Assembly (NCBI GenBank): GCA_958450325.1
Contig: OY288239.1
Coordinates: 45,679,511-45,743,510 of the forward strand
Direction: 5' to 3'
Length of the DNA stretch: 64,000 nt
Origin: Agrostemma githago
Taxonomy: Eukaryota > Streptophyta > Magnoliopsida > Caryophyllales > Caryophyllaceae
Below, piece after piece: positions 20,957-33,452 of the stretch (the first letter of the stretch is position 1; every line of letters begins with the position of its first letter). The notes under the pieces are model-generated. The model had not been told where the DNA came from. It was given only the letters and a program-made list of their open reading frames with translations, and did not search any database. The position numbers were made by a program, and so were the translations under genes.

Positions 20957-23900
20957 AGAGTGTAGCTAACATTATTTCTCAACTGATTATCTTCAGGAGA
21001 ATCAATCAATCCGATTTTATCTTAAATAATAATTGATGTTTCTTGTCATTGTACGAATTGACATACTCATTGTAGCATTTCACTACATGATTTTCCAACA
21101 ATTATGGCGCTTCTGGACCATAAAGTATTTTCAGAAGACAATAAATTTAATCATGTATGATTTCTCATACGTTCAAACTTCAAGCTGAGACAATGAAACC
21201 GTGCATTCACACCATATCACATGCATGTTGAATGCGCTCATAGATACACTTACGTGTAGAGGTTCATATATACGTAATCACGAGTCCTTCAGGAACTCAT
21301 TCGATCAACCACTGTCATGTGCTGATAATTTATAATATAAGCTCCTTCCCGGAGTACTTATCAATTTAGGAGTATGATCTCCTTTTAAACATATATCCTG
21401 CAATATATAACAATAATAATCTCGTGCAACATGTAATACGAACAATGCCCTAGGTTTATATATTCTAAACTAATGCTATGATGTAATCTTAACTAGTATC
21501 CAACGATAAAATAACTATATTACATGCACATGAGACTCAAATGCAAACTGTACAGTATATTTTCCACCAACATTCATAATTGGATTGACTTTATGTCAAT
21601 ACGTGAACTTTAAGTCCATGAGCTCAATCTTAACCATAGATTGTACGTCAACAATCAAAATGGATTTTTTTTTATATAAGATCCTTATTAGGGTCCAATG
21701 CACGCAACTATATTCGGTTTCACGAATTAATATATCGATATAATCTCTTATCATCATCAGTACTGATTATTGATATCTGAGTTTGAACATATGTGGTACC
21801 AATCTTTTTATATAGGCCATCTATTATCATCAGATATCTATGCCACTTCGGGACATTCAATTTCATTACTCTTTACGAGTACCAACTGCACATGCTTGCC
21901 ATTTTCTTATAACAAATGAACCGAATAAGACCCCCACACTATATCACGTGTGAGTATTGAAAATTTGGCAAGAATATCAATGTTCATTACATCTACTATC
22001 CATGACTGATCTATAGCTCGCTACACCACAAGGAGGGTGAATCTGTCTATAGTGAAATCATATATTTCAATGTATAACATATTTAATAAGATAAGTAATC
22101 AAGCTGATATATCATCATATACATCATCATAACATAATGATCGAATCATCATTATTCATATTTCATGAACCTCTAATTGATGTATTTTATATTCAAAACA
22201 AGTCTCTGAACTTCTAGTTCAGTTGGGATCAACATTACTTATTTGTTTTTACCAGCTTATCCTTATCAATCTCCCCCTAAGGTGGTAAAAACTATCGTTA
22301 CTTGATAGATTTAAGGGGCAAAATCCACCTTAGAATTCGTCTCATATTTCAAGGACTTTATCAACTGATTCTCTTCAGTAAAATAATATATTTGGGAGGT
22401 CAACTTAACGCAGTTGGTTTTCCACGTGCTGAATTAAAATTGCCAATTCGGAAGATCATCATATTCAAATAATATTTACATTGTAAACTTTGATTACATG
22501 AACTACTCGTAAAATTCTCTGTGACTATAGGTCACATAATTAAAACCTAGGTCACATAATTAAAACCTTAAAGCTAAGGTCAATCGGATATGGATGTTCA
22601 TCTCCATTATCCAACTACGAGTAGTATTTAGATCTCCAATATTTCACATACTCAATCTCAGTGTATTGTCTTGCCTTAAATATAATTTTAATGGTACACT
22701 AGAGAGTTTGATCAACACGCCATTAAATTCTTTCAAGATAAACGTCGGGTTTATCGAAACGGGTGTAAGAAGAACCCGGATGGCCTCAATTTGTCACATC
22801 TTTAATATTTTCGTGTCAATTTTACCAGTTGACCGATTCTCATCTTGCTAAACTTCTGTTTAGCTACATTCAATCATATGTGCACACTAATTTTATTTAG
22901 TCATATGGCCATAGCAAATGATAGTGACATGACACAATTGGTGTCTAATACAATAGGCAAGACCCGTCAATATTCCTTCCCGGAATATGACTGTATATCT
23001 CTTAGAGTAATTCAATTCCATGTGATAATAATAATTGTAAATTGATCATTAATCAATTGATCATTTATTTCACCATATAAATACATAGTCACATTATCAC
23101 ATTGCCTTCACAAGATATTGTGATCTTTACTATACTGTTTCCGGTAATTAAAATATTTGAGTTTTTAAATACACATAATTAATATATTCACCTCCTTGTA
23201 CTTATTCAGTGTCGGTGACATAATTTTCATCACTTAACCAATATTTTATTCGATGCCATATTCGTTTTACAAAATAATGGTCGTTAATCGAATATTTTGT
23301 TCATGTCATATCCATTACCAAGAAAAATGACTATTAATCACCTATACGAAACTCACGATTTTAATATCGCATTAATTTGCTCAATTATGACATGTGGATA
23401 CGAGATATCACGCATAATTTCTTTAAGCCATATTCAAAATAATGTGTCTTTACGACTACATAATTTGTATGAAAATAAAATATACGAGTATTACATCATG
23501 AAAATATGATAATACCATTCGCTTCAGGAAATGGTTTATATTATTTTGATACGAATATAAACTGTTAAAAGTATCTCATACTTTGCAAACATCCTTGAAT
23601 AAACATCAAGTTTATTCTTAATTTTGATACTTAAAATAATATTCGCTACACGCAAAACGAAAATTTGTAAGACACCATGAATTTCACGTAACTGTTTCAA
23701 TATTGGTCAACAATTCAACACTATGATTTCTCATCATAGGTTCAGTATATGTAAGCACTATGAGTTTCAGGTCATAGTGTGCGTGTCAAAATTCCAACTC
23801 GCATATTATTTTTCCTCCCCATATCGAACTTCGCGTATATGAGGGTCACATGATTTTTCATGAGTTATGTAATTTAATTGACCGAATCAGGCTCAATTAA

Positions 23901-25178
23901 GGCCGCATTATCATTAGGTTCAATTAAGGCCACAATATTTGGCTTATTTTTCTGCCATGTTCTCGACTTCTGCTTCTGATAGAGTCTTTATCGAATGTCA
24001 CATTCACTTCATGGAATGGACTTCAGGGAATGGACTCATCCAATTGAAAGAGATTCGTCGTCTTTCAATATTAATTACTCCGTATATTATATTATTCAGT
24101 TCAACTTCGGATGAACACGAAATTAATCCAGAGGATTTCTCATGACCTCTCTTCACGATATCTTGTCTTCAGGACAATAATAGGTGGTATTAAATACAAT
24201 ACAGTTTCATGTACTTTCTCTCCCACATAATTATTATTTCAATTTGAAATTAATATGAAAATGGTACAATTTCACGTACTTTACTCACAGAGTATAAATT
24301 TTATAAATTTTATCAACTTTAACTTCAGTAACTTTAACTTCAGTACAATTTCATGTACGTACTCGCGCAGATTATATTTTTCACGATACAATGCCTTTGA
24401 GGCTACTCTATTTCCGCGATATTATATTTTCTGGGACAACTGTATTAGCATATTTATCACCCAAAATAATCGTGTATACTTCAAGTATACAATTTCTTTT
24501 ATGGAACTTCTGTCCAAAAATATTTCTCACCACACGGTTACCATTATTTTCACGGTTCATAATTAAAAATTAAATAGTTTTGGAACTTCAGGTACAAAAT
24601 TATATGAGCATTCATCGTATGGATATTAACATTGAAATTGATCCATAGATATATACAGTCTACGAGACTGAATTAAATAAAACACCTTTTAAAAAGGTTT
24701 AAGGATAGAAAACATCGCATCCTCATATGAACTCCTCGTATATTGGATTATTACCTCCGAAATAGATACATTCATGTATAAAGTCTGTAAGACTGATTTA
24801 TCATACCTCTTCTATTAAAAGAAGAAAATCTTAAATTGGCCTCTTTCCATATCTTTCTTTTCTCTTGATAATATCAAGAAGATATTAGTATAAATTAATC
24901 TTGACGAAAGTATTCGAATGAATAAATTCAAATTTGACAAAGTTCGACATAATTAGTATAAACAGGGTAATTGAAAGAAAATAAAAAAAATTAAGTAAAC
25001 AATAATCGCATAAAAGATAAAGAAATTGTCGACTCTTATGACTACAGATGCTAACAGACTGACTTAATACTCTCTCCGTACATGAAAAAAAATTAAGTTT
25101 TCATCAAAAATATATATTACATCTGATCAAAGGAAAAAAAATCAAATAGTACGAAACTGACTTATTTGATAAATAAAA
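20957..25178. other. Copia-like interior, no gene seen
   Basis: AT-rich sequence with only short, composition-driven open frames. No RT, integrase, protease or zinc-knuckle motif could be read on either strand. One CTCCCCCTAAGG tract near 22275 resembles a second purine tract (minus strand) and could mark an internal duplication. Confidence 0.4.
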
Positions 25179-25671
25179 GGGTTATTTCATGAGAATAATA
25201 CAAACTATGCGTGTGTTTCTTAAATTAATACAAACTATACGTAATCTCATTTTAATACGAACTATGTCTTCATTAACCTCGCTTTGCTATGATTGACCGG
25301 CTACCTGTTGAACCTCCCTTATTCAACTCTTTCTCTAACTCTTCTTCTGATTTACTTTTCGTGTTCATTTTCGGCCATTGAAAAAAAAAATTATCGAAAA
25401 TTCATCTTCCATTTCTTTTTCATTTAGTCTTATAGAAGCTATGAAAAAAATATTTTTATTGTTATTTTGGCTTTCACGATGACTGCAACGGACCTAATAA
25501 CACCCTAGAAAGTTACAACAAGTCACTATGACCTGTAATAGCAAGTCATAATTTCATACATAACAAAACGACATTAGTGAATGCGTAGTTCATATTAAAA
25601 TGAGATTACGTATAGTTTGGATTATTTTAAGAAGCACACACATAGTTGGTATTATTCCCATGAAATAACCC
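25179..25671. mobile_element. MULE-type MITE with ~100-bp TIRs
   Basis: Terminal inverted repeats of roughly 100 bp begin GGGTTATTTCATG and return as CATGAAATAACCC. They are flanked by near-identical 9-bp sequences TAAATAAAA and TAAATAAAT, the length made by Mutator-like elements. The 493-bp element is non-coding and lies inside the copia-like element. Confidence 0.75.
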
Positions 25672-25890
25672 TAAATAAATACGATTTTATATTAAGATCC
25701 ATATTATTAGATCTGAATAATAGATACTCAATTGGCTAAGAACTTATTATATTTGAACTTATCAGTTTGAAGCATAAATTATATACCGTAAAAGTAAAAA
25801 AAAAAATTAAAATAGAGAAAATGAAATAAAGGTAAAAAAAAATTAAAATAGGTAAAATAAAATAAAAGTTAGAGACTCGTGCTGATAACG

Positions 25891-26062
25891 TGTTGTGAAA
25901 GAAATAAAGAAGAGAAAGTAAAGAGAGATGAGAGAATAAGAGAAATCAGAGAGGTAGTTTATTCATTCCATTAAGGGGTATATATAGTACATGGTACATC
26001 TAGGGTTACATCATAGTGGGCTATAAGGCCCGTTGGACATCCACATATTTTGTTTCATAACA
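25891..26062 (-). repeat. Copia-like element 5' LTR
   Basis: Second 172-bp LTR, about 95% identical by eye to the one at 20261. Followed directly by the target duplication AGGAC. Confidence 0.85.
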
Positions 26063-27550
26063 AGGACTAAATAGTGACTAAGTCAAAACTAAGGGTTGAC
26101 TAGTCCATCTTGGTCAAACTTTGGCTTATTAAGTCAACGCAGACCAAGTCAAGATAAAGGAACTCATCTTAAATAATGTACTTAGAAATAATTGAATCTT
26201 TAATCAAATCTCAACTAATGAACGCTTCAAAAAATATATCTCAAATAAAATGTTCCAAATCTCTTATATCAGTATACTAAAAACTATTAGTTAAGATAAA
26301 TTTTACGACGATTGATAATGTTTGTTAATCTTAAAATCGACATACTTAAATTTCATAGGAACAACCGTACTTCTAGTCGGTGTGTTACCTAAGCCGGTGA
26401 TCAGACACGTTTTTCACGAACGATGTTATCGACACCAATCATGGTGAAAATGAACATGTGCCCTGGCAGTATCCTCTGAGTTGTCTTCACCACTCCAGAT
26501 TGTAATGACTTGTTCCGAGTTAATACACAGCCCACAGATCGGTCATCCTTATTGAACCCGGTATTGTTTCATCCCTCTGGTCATCAGACATGTGCCCCAC
26601 GATGACCGCTGAGCTCGATATTCCAGAGATTCTGTCTTTCTAAGACACCCAAATTCAGCCTACGCTTCGTGTTGGGCGCTATCTTGGTAAAGTTTAGAAG
26701 GCGATGCGATAGAAGACAACTTTGAAAGTAGACTACGACACTTGGAGTCACTGCTCATGGGAGGCCATGATGCATCCTGCCGGTGCGAGAAAATTCTAAG
26801 AAGTAAATGGGCAGCCAACTCTTTATGAGTTTGTCGGTGGAGTAGTAGTCGTCCAGTTGCCGTTGAGGTGCTCGGTTGTGTAAAGGTTCTCTTTCCCGAG
26901 ACCAACAGTATGGATTGGGTGTGTGCGCATACATAGACAAGGGCACTGATCATCTCTCACTCTCTATATCGGATATCTTTAGGGACGGAATACCTTCCGA
27001 CCTTTGCCTTAGCAGTGTATGAGACTTGTTCGGTTTAGCGGGGCCTCTGAGTCCATGCACTTGTAGTCCTTCTTCTCCGTATGTCAGTCGACTAAACCGA
27101 GTCAATTTAGGTGTTCGATCCTATTGAGCACTAGGGGTGAGATGTAAACCTCCTAGTATTGATATGATTGGCGGGATTGATGATCTCATCCTCACTTATG
27201 GTGAGATGCAAGCCTTAAGTACGCATGTGACATTAGTAGTCACGTCCCATGCGTTGTGTGTGAAGGAAACCTTGGTCTTTAAACTAAATGACTACAATTT
27301 TCTAAATTACATGTTTCGGTATGGCTCCTTATTGTTCCAAATCCACTTGATAAATTAGTTTGAATGAACACATATGTTCAAAAGTGATATACTTGTCGTG
27401 TTTCACAAGTTACATGCTGAATGAGTTGATTCACATGGCGTATGCTCGATGATGATATATCCATTATGTTTCATATGTTATTCATAAGATGTATGCTTTA
27501 CTGTATAGTTCTCCCACGTCATTCACATGATGTATGAATTACTGTTTTAC
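26063..27550 (+). mobile_element. Chromovirus-type LTR 1, middle part
   Basis: Resumes the LTR after the copia-like insertion. Weak similarity to the LTR at 36866 is seen around the GTGCCC words (about 26458). No gene. It is interrupted again by a LINE T-run at 27551. Confidence 0.55.
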
Positions 27551-28810
27551 TTTTTTTTTTTTGGTAAAAGGTAAGTGTATTGAAGAACGTATTTACATCA
27601 TGGCATTTACAAAGGCCTCAAAGGCGAATAATGAAATTAGAATCCTTATTGACTAAGTTGTCGACTCTCTTATTTTTACAAAAATCCTTAAACTCTTTGG
27701 AGACATTAGCCGCTAGGATGTCGGGTTTAATCAGGTGCTGCTCCGTCCTGCTTTTATTCCGTTGGTTCCAAATATGGTAGATTTAGGCATTAATCACCCC
27801 ATTTTTAATAGCCTTTTGAAGTTTTGATCCCTTAAGTCGGTTCCTTCCTTGATCATTAATCTCAATGCTGCAGCTCCAACCGCATAATCTCTTCACGTCC
27901 GCAATGAGTCGCCTGCTATATTCACACCTGTTAAACAGGTGCTCTATTGTTTCCGGTTCAGCAGCGCACAAACAGCATAGGTTATCAAAAGCTATTCCCA
28001 GGTTATAAAGTCTGTCTTTCACGAAAAAGGCCTGGTGTTGATGCATCCACGTGATTAAACTGTGCTTTGGAAGAGTCCATCTCGTCCAAATGTGATTACG
28101 CCAGGTAACATGGGGTCGTTTTTCCCTCAGCCAATCATACGCAGCTGCGGTACAATAATCCTTCCCTGCCCGCGTATTTGTATCAAAAAATTGGCTGAGA
28201 CTGCTTCTAGCTTGACATATTTTACGCCAAGCCCGACTCGTGTCCGTAGAAGGTTGGTAATCGTCCCAATTTTTCCCTTTCAGGTACACGTGATGTACCT
28301 ATTGTACCCACAATTTGTTTTGGCAACTACTTGCCCACTAAGCTAGTTTCCCGATAGAAGCCTTATTCCATATGGCATTTTGACATAGATTGAGGCCTCC
28401 TTTATTATAAGGCGTACAAATTTTGTCCCAAGCAACCATGGGAGATCTTTGATAATCAATCCCTCCATCCCAAAGGTAGTTCCTGCATATAGTATCAATT
28501 TGTTTCATAACAGCCGAGGGGATAATGAATATCGAAGCCCAGTATGTATGAAGAGTAGCAAGGGTACTCTTGATCAGTATCACCCTACCGCCGTAGGAAA
28601 GCTTCCTCGCACCTAGTTTCCTGATACGTTCCATAAGTCTTTGGACAATAGGTTGGCATTCCATAATAAACAGTTTGGAGGGTTTGATAGGAATTCCTAA
28701 ATAATTGAAAGGCATAGTGCCTTCGGAGCAGCCTGAAACCTGTAAAATGGCATTTTTCACCTCATTCGAGACATCATTAAAATAGACATTAGATTTACCA
28801 TTACTCATCT
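27551..28810 (-). pseudogene. L1-type LINE, RT 3' half and zf-RVT, truncated
   Basis: The T-run at 27551-27562 is the poly(A) tail of a minus-strand LINE. Reading from 28808, the first part has NYLGIPI, ARKLSYGGR and YLWDGG, the C-terminal part of LINE reverse transcriptase. The second, ending at 27783, has KGKNWDDY, WTRWTLPKHSLITW and CCLCAAEPETIEHLFNRC, a zf-RVT zinc-binding domain. The two parts are in one frame with two stops between them (28338 to 28289). The 5' end, including the endonuclease and RT active site, is missing, as is usual for 5'-truncated copies. It lies inside the chromovirus LTR. Confidence 0.92.
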
Positions 28811-29086
28811 GAAGTTTTTTTTAACATGGCAGGTATATGTGTTTCCCTTCAGGTGGGGTAGCGAGCAGTTGTGGATCCTGCTTGTTTTAATAAGATCACT
28901 ATATTATGGATTGTTAAAACCATTTTATGGATTTTATTTTATTTTTATTTTGTAGCCATTTTTATTTTATGGCTTATGTATTGACTTACCATTTTTATTT
29001 AATCAAGACATAGTTACAGTGTGTTATAATCCCACTTCTACAGTGTTTCCGCCACTGTATTGCGTTAGAATTTCTAGGGGATTACA
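28811..29086 (+). mobile_element. Chromovirus-type LTR 1, 3' end
   Basis: Matches the end of the LTR at 36866-39707 closely: the AACATGGCAGG, GTGGATCCTGC and TACAGTGTTTCCGCCACTG blocks and the final CTAGGGGATTACA. No initiator-Met primer site follows, unlike at 39710, so the internal region is gone. Confidence 0.85.
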
Positions 29087-30745
29087 AAGGGTTAGGTGTG
29101 GGGAAGTTGATAAGTGTGGTTTGTAGTGCTTATTTCTTGTGTTTGGTCCCAGTTTCTCTTGTGGAATCTCTCTTCGGAGCGGTTTTCGAGGCTACTTACG
29201 CTTCTTCTAGCTTGTTTTAGGTTCCTAGGGCCTATCTAGGAGAAATGGAATGATTCCGACTCGTTTCCGACGCATTTGGAGCCAACAAAGAGAAGCGACG
29301 ATGACTCGGTGGCCCAGACTCGATCCCGAGCCTCTTAGGACCCGTTCCCGAGCACTGAGAATCGATAAGAAGCCTAGGAAGAGCAAATAGGGACATATGA
29401 GCCATATTTGAAGCCTACAAGACCCATCCCGGTCGGGAACACATCCATCACGACCGGGATGAAGTGCCAAGCAACGACGCGCTACTGGAAGGCCATCCCC
29501 GCCGGGACCACCATCATCCCGACCGGGACCACCCTCCTCCCAACCGGGATCACCTCCTTCCCGGTCGGGAAGGACCCAGCAAAGCTCCGACTTCATTTCT
29601 TTCAATCCTTCATTCGTGTAACCCTATATATACCCCCTCTTGTATTGTTTTAAAGACTTTTACATTACACTACATTAGACTAAACCCTAGATAGAGATAC
29701 TCCTCTCATTAGCTTAATCTTTCCTTAATCTTTAGTTAATCTTATCTTAATCTAGATAGTTACTCTTGTATTAAGGGAATTCTTGAAGACTCTACCAAGA
29801 TTGACAACCTTGGGATATTTATTTGGGTTTTCTTATTTATGCAAGTTTTCATCTTTCATCCTTACTAGTGTGGTATAATTTCTCTTCTCCTTCCTTTAAT
29901 CTTTGTTTTATCATTCAAGTTTATATCTTTATCATTTGTATTTTTCATCCTTGTTACTCTTCATCTTGAATGTTTTGATGCTTGTGTTGATTTCTCTTGT
30001 TATTGTTAGTGTTAGTTTGATTATGTGTGAGTAGACTATTTGTGGGGTTAGTAGGGGATTAAGTGTTGATTATGGGTGATTAGGGTTTGATTGTGGGTAA
30101 AGGTGGATTCTTTTTTGCTAGTCACTTATCATGCATGCTATGTGTTTGTTGAAATGATTGTTAGAGTAGTAGTGGCCATGCTATTCTTGCTAGTTTCCTC
30201 CTTCCCATTGTATGCATAATTTGTGGTTGAATCCTCTTGTTATGGGTAGCATCTTACTTGAGTTTTCAGGTTTGTCTTTGATGCGAGAGCGCGGACCGAC
30301 CTTAGTGACTTGGTGAAACCTACACCCTCGATTTCCCAAATTATCCTATTGCACTTATGAACCCGACCTAACCCTACTCTTTCCCAATTTGATTTCTTCA
30401 TCATATTAGTAATTGTTCCTCTAGTTTGTTGATTGAGTTTAGTTCTAGTTGAGTCATTTAGCTTATCTCCTACTTAGTTCATTCATAACTATAGTTTCAT
30501 TCTCTTTACATTGTTTTAGTTTGTTTATCATTGTTTGTTAGCCTAGTGATTGTGTTAGTAATCAATTTTTGTCAATTCTCCTCCCTTTGTGTTATTGTGA
30601 CCTTGTGACCTAGTCTTGTGTTAAGGTAATCTTAGTCTAAACCCTTTTTCCGTCTCCGTGGATCGACCCGACTTACCCTAACTATTTGTTAGGATTAGTT
30701 GGTTTACTTGGTGCGGGGATACACGGCGAATCTCTCCCATCAGGT
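29087..30745 (+). mobile_element. Athila-type LTR
   Basis: A purine tract GTGTGGGGAAGT (29096-29108) is followed by TGATAAGTGTGG, the Athila order of polypurine tract then LTR. The end near 30660-30745 (GTGGATCGACCCGACTT through CTCCCATCA) resembles the LTR end before the Athila primer site at 46968. No primer site follows, so this is a 3' LTR with only about 20 bp of its interior kept, or a recombined remnant. No coding sequence. Confidence 0.65.
29427..29570. repeat. Array of TCCCGRYCGGGA dyads, 21-bp spaced
   Basis: Six 12-bp words start at 29427, 29448, 29496, 29517, 29538 and 29559: spacings 21, 48, 21, 21, 21. The word at 29517 (TCCCGACCGGGA) and those at 29427 and 29559 (TCCCGGTCGGGA) are reverse complements of each other. 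Spacers are C-rich (ACCACCCTCC-like). Confidence 0.75.
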
Positions 30746-31631
30746 TTCTGACCTCTGTTTTGCGCTGCTACTGCTGTTTGTGTTCCTTCTTCTTCTTCAT
30801 CTTCTTCTTCTTCTTCTTCTTTTCTGTGTGCTGCTGATTGCTACTGTCGTCTGTGGTTGTTGTTGTTGTTGTTGCCGCTGCTGTCCGCTGTCTACTGTTA
30901 TGTTATTCGTACTGTTGTTGCTCTTCATTCCTTCTGCCGCTGTTACTATATCAATTGCGGTTTTTATCGTCTTGGTTCGTTGCTGTCCTATTGTTCATTT
31001 TGTTCCCGCTCACTGAGTTGTCAATTCCAGTCGTTTTCTGTTCTTTTTCTGTCCTGATGTCGATGATATCTGCTGCTATCGTGGTTATTGCTGTGTGGGT
31101 CGAATAATGACCTCTATTCTATAGAGTCTTTTCTTCTTTTTCTATTCGGTCTTCAGCTACTCTACTCCGCTGATATTGCTATTTGTCCGCTATTGTTCAA
31201 ATGGTGTCTGCTGTCGTGCTTGCTCGAGAGTCCGCTAGTGCTGCTATTGTTCTAATTTTCTTGTAATCTGCCCGCCCTTACTTCTTCTGTCAATGTTCTT
31301 ATCATTTGCTTAAGTTTTGGGATTTCGTTGGCCTTCTCTTCCGATGCTATTGTGGTGCCTATACTGTGCTACTCGTTTGTATCAGGTTTCGTTCTTTGTT
31401 TCACTGTATTCTTCCCTTTCTTCTTCTTGCTATCCTTCTTCGGTCTTCATAATCTAATTTCTATTAAGGTCGATGTCATTACTCGGTTCTATCGACCTAT
31501 AGCATTGTTCTTCTTGGCATGTTCGTGATTTCTTCTACGTTTTCTTTGTCAACTCTAGTTTTCCAATTTTCTCTAATTCTGACTCCTTTGTTTTCGTGTC
31601 TACGTGTTCGGATCTTCGTGAGAGCCTCAAA
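30746..31631 (+). mobile_element. Chromovirus-type LTR 2, left part
   Basis: Placed by continuity: the sequence right of CACTA 2 (44726 on) matches the chromovirus LTR from about 965 bp inward, and this 0.9-kb piece on the other side of CACTA 2 has the length needed for the missing part. It is rich in TTC and TGTTG microsatellite runs (30785-30870) and lacks a clear TGTAACACC start. Open frames here are low-complexity Leu/Val/Cys strings and not genes. Confidence 0.45.
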
Positions 31632-31933
31632 CACTATTAGAAAAACTTGGATTTGAGGCTCCATAAAACTCTCCATTAGAGGCATCTTTTATGATGCCTC
31701 ATATGAGGGGGCCGCACATTGGAAATTATGGTGCTGCGTTTTTTAGAAGCCTCAAATAGTGGACTATTTGCGGCGTTTTCTAAAACTGACGCATCAAATA
31801 CTCTGACCTTGTTGCGGCTTCTTAGGGTAAAATGCCTCTAATGGTACCCTTTTTGCGGCGTCTTTTGGTATATGATGCCTCAAATAGAGCCAAAATTTGA
31901 TGCGTCATTTACAATTCGATGCCACAAATATCA

Positions 31934-33348
31934 TCCCCTTTCCACTAACCAAATAACAATCCTCCAATTTTTCCCGCCTAAAGTTATCCACTACAAAAAA
32001 AAAGAATTAGAGCAAGTGAAATGAGTTATATGCGAATCGAGCCCTTGACCTTGGATATGTAGTACTTATTATCTACCACTACACCACAATATCTCATTGT
32101 TTCAATTATCACTAAATTAATCCTAAAGCTATAGACTCCAATAATTTAATTAAGGAAAATCCCCATTTTTCCACTAACCAAATAACAAATCTCCAAATTT
32201 TCCCGCCTAATCACATACGGGCCTACCATATGGGCTTACTTTTGGATTATTTAATATATATTGGTTGGACTTATATCTAAATTATCTATGCATGTTAACT
32301 GCGATCAATAGCTATATGTTTAAAAGATACTATCATAAAATAGTATAATAATATAATTAATAGAGTAGATGCTATCATTTTTGTTATACCATAAAATAGT
32401 ATAAATCTTTTTCTATATATCATACTAATTAATTGATTGATTAATTGACAGTAGCATCTAATTTTATATTTTATATACCATAAAATAGTATAATAATATA
32501 ATTAATTGAGTAGATGCTACTATTTTTGTTATACCATAAAATAGTATAATTTTTTTTTATATATCATCATACTAATTAATTGATTGATTAATTGACAGTA
32601 CCATCTAATTTTATATTTTATATACCATAAAATCCCCTTGCTACTAAGAGATTAACCACCCCTATAATTTTTCCGCCTATTCATATTGGACTCATATTTG
32701 GGCCTTAACTGCTTTGGTCATGTAATACTGAAATTTTGTTAACAGTATATTTTACAATCTCTGTTATTTGCACCCGTGTATATTATAGAAACTGTATATA
32801 TACCAACGAAAATACGTTTTATTTTTGTAATAATCATGACTGATATTTGATTGCAATTAAATATTGTAATCGTCTATTAAGTAAGAAAATAAAAATTCTC
32901 AAAACTTTTCGCACCAAAATTTTAAGCTATCAATATCTACTAACTAAGAGAAAAAAAATCTCAAAACTTTTCTCGCCTAAATTTTAAACTCTCAATTTGG
33001 ACAAAATCAATAGGACAAATGAGGAAGAATCACACTCAATTATCATATAAAAACTCTTACGGGTTAAATATTTAAAAACTAACAACGGGTGTATCGATAC
33101 AAATAAATTGTAGAAATATAGTCGCTTAAATTTCTAACAACAATTAAGATAATAATTTTTTTGTACTACATATTTCATGATATTAGTCGAGGTTGCAATT
33201 TCAAGTTATTTTATTATTATCCAAATACAATGATAGAATCGTGAAAAATTATCAGGTTGCTAAATTAAAATCTACTTTGTATAAATAATTAACTTAAAAT
33301 ATTAAAATTCTATAAATACCGTGCATACATGCACGGGGTATACACTAG
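31934..33348 (+). mobile_element. Helitron-like element(s), overlapping copies
   Basis: Starts of the form TCCCC...TTTTCCCGCC occur after an A at 31934, 32160 and 32633 (the last more diverged). One 3' end is present: hairpin CCGTGCATACATGCACGG (33319-33336) followed by CTAG (33345-33348) and T. This matches Helitron ends (5' TC, 3' hairpin plus CTAG, insertion between A and T). No Rep/helicase. Several starts with one end suggest nested or chimeric copies. A 145-bp tandem duplication lies at 32340-32630. Confidence 0.7.
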
Positions 33349-33452
33349 TTACATTTTACTTATTTAACTACTCCAAATAAATGTCGCAAGCAATATTTAT
33401 TTTATTTAAAAATATATAATATTTTTAATAATTTCGACGGCAACCATTTGCA

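Larger units (their letters stand above)
20261..26062 (-). mobile_element. Copia-like LTR element, no pol seen
   Basis: Two 172-bp LTRs (20261-20432 and 25891-26062) flanked by the target duplication AGGAC (20256-20260, 26063-26067). The LTRs run TGTTG to CAACA-type ends and differ at about 8 positions. On the minus strand a purine tract AAGGGGGAG lies just before the LTR at 20432, so the element reads right to left, and GTTATCAGCACGAG sits in the primer-site position next to 25890. The 5.4-kb interior is AT-rich and has no gag, RT or integrase motif that I can find. It is either decayed or a large non-autonomous derivative. Confidence 0.8.

Noticed and set aside
22594..24573. Several 60-100-residue frames inside the copia-like element
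   Set aside because: AT-driven composition, no motif, no continuity between frames.
30699..31107. Leu/Val/Cys-rich open frames that look like membrane proteins
   Set aside because: They are translations of TTC, TGTTG and GCTG microsatellite-like runs in an LTR.
32032..32088. tRNA gene on the minus strand
   Set aside because: A- and B-box-like words exist but no acceptor stem or cloverleaf; more likely a SINE head.
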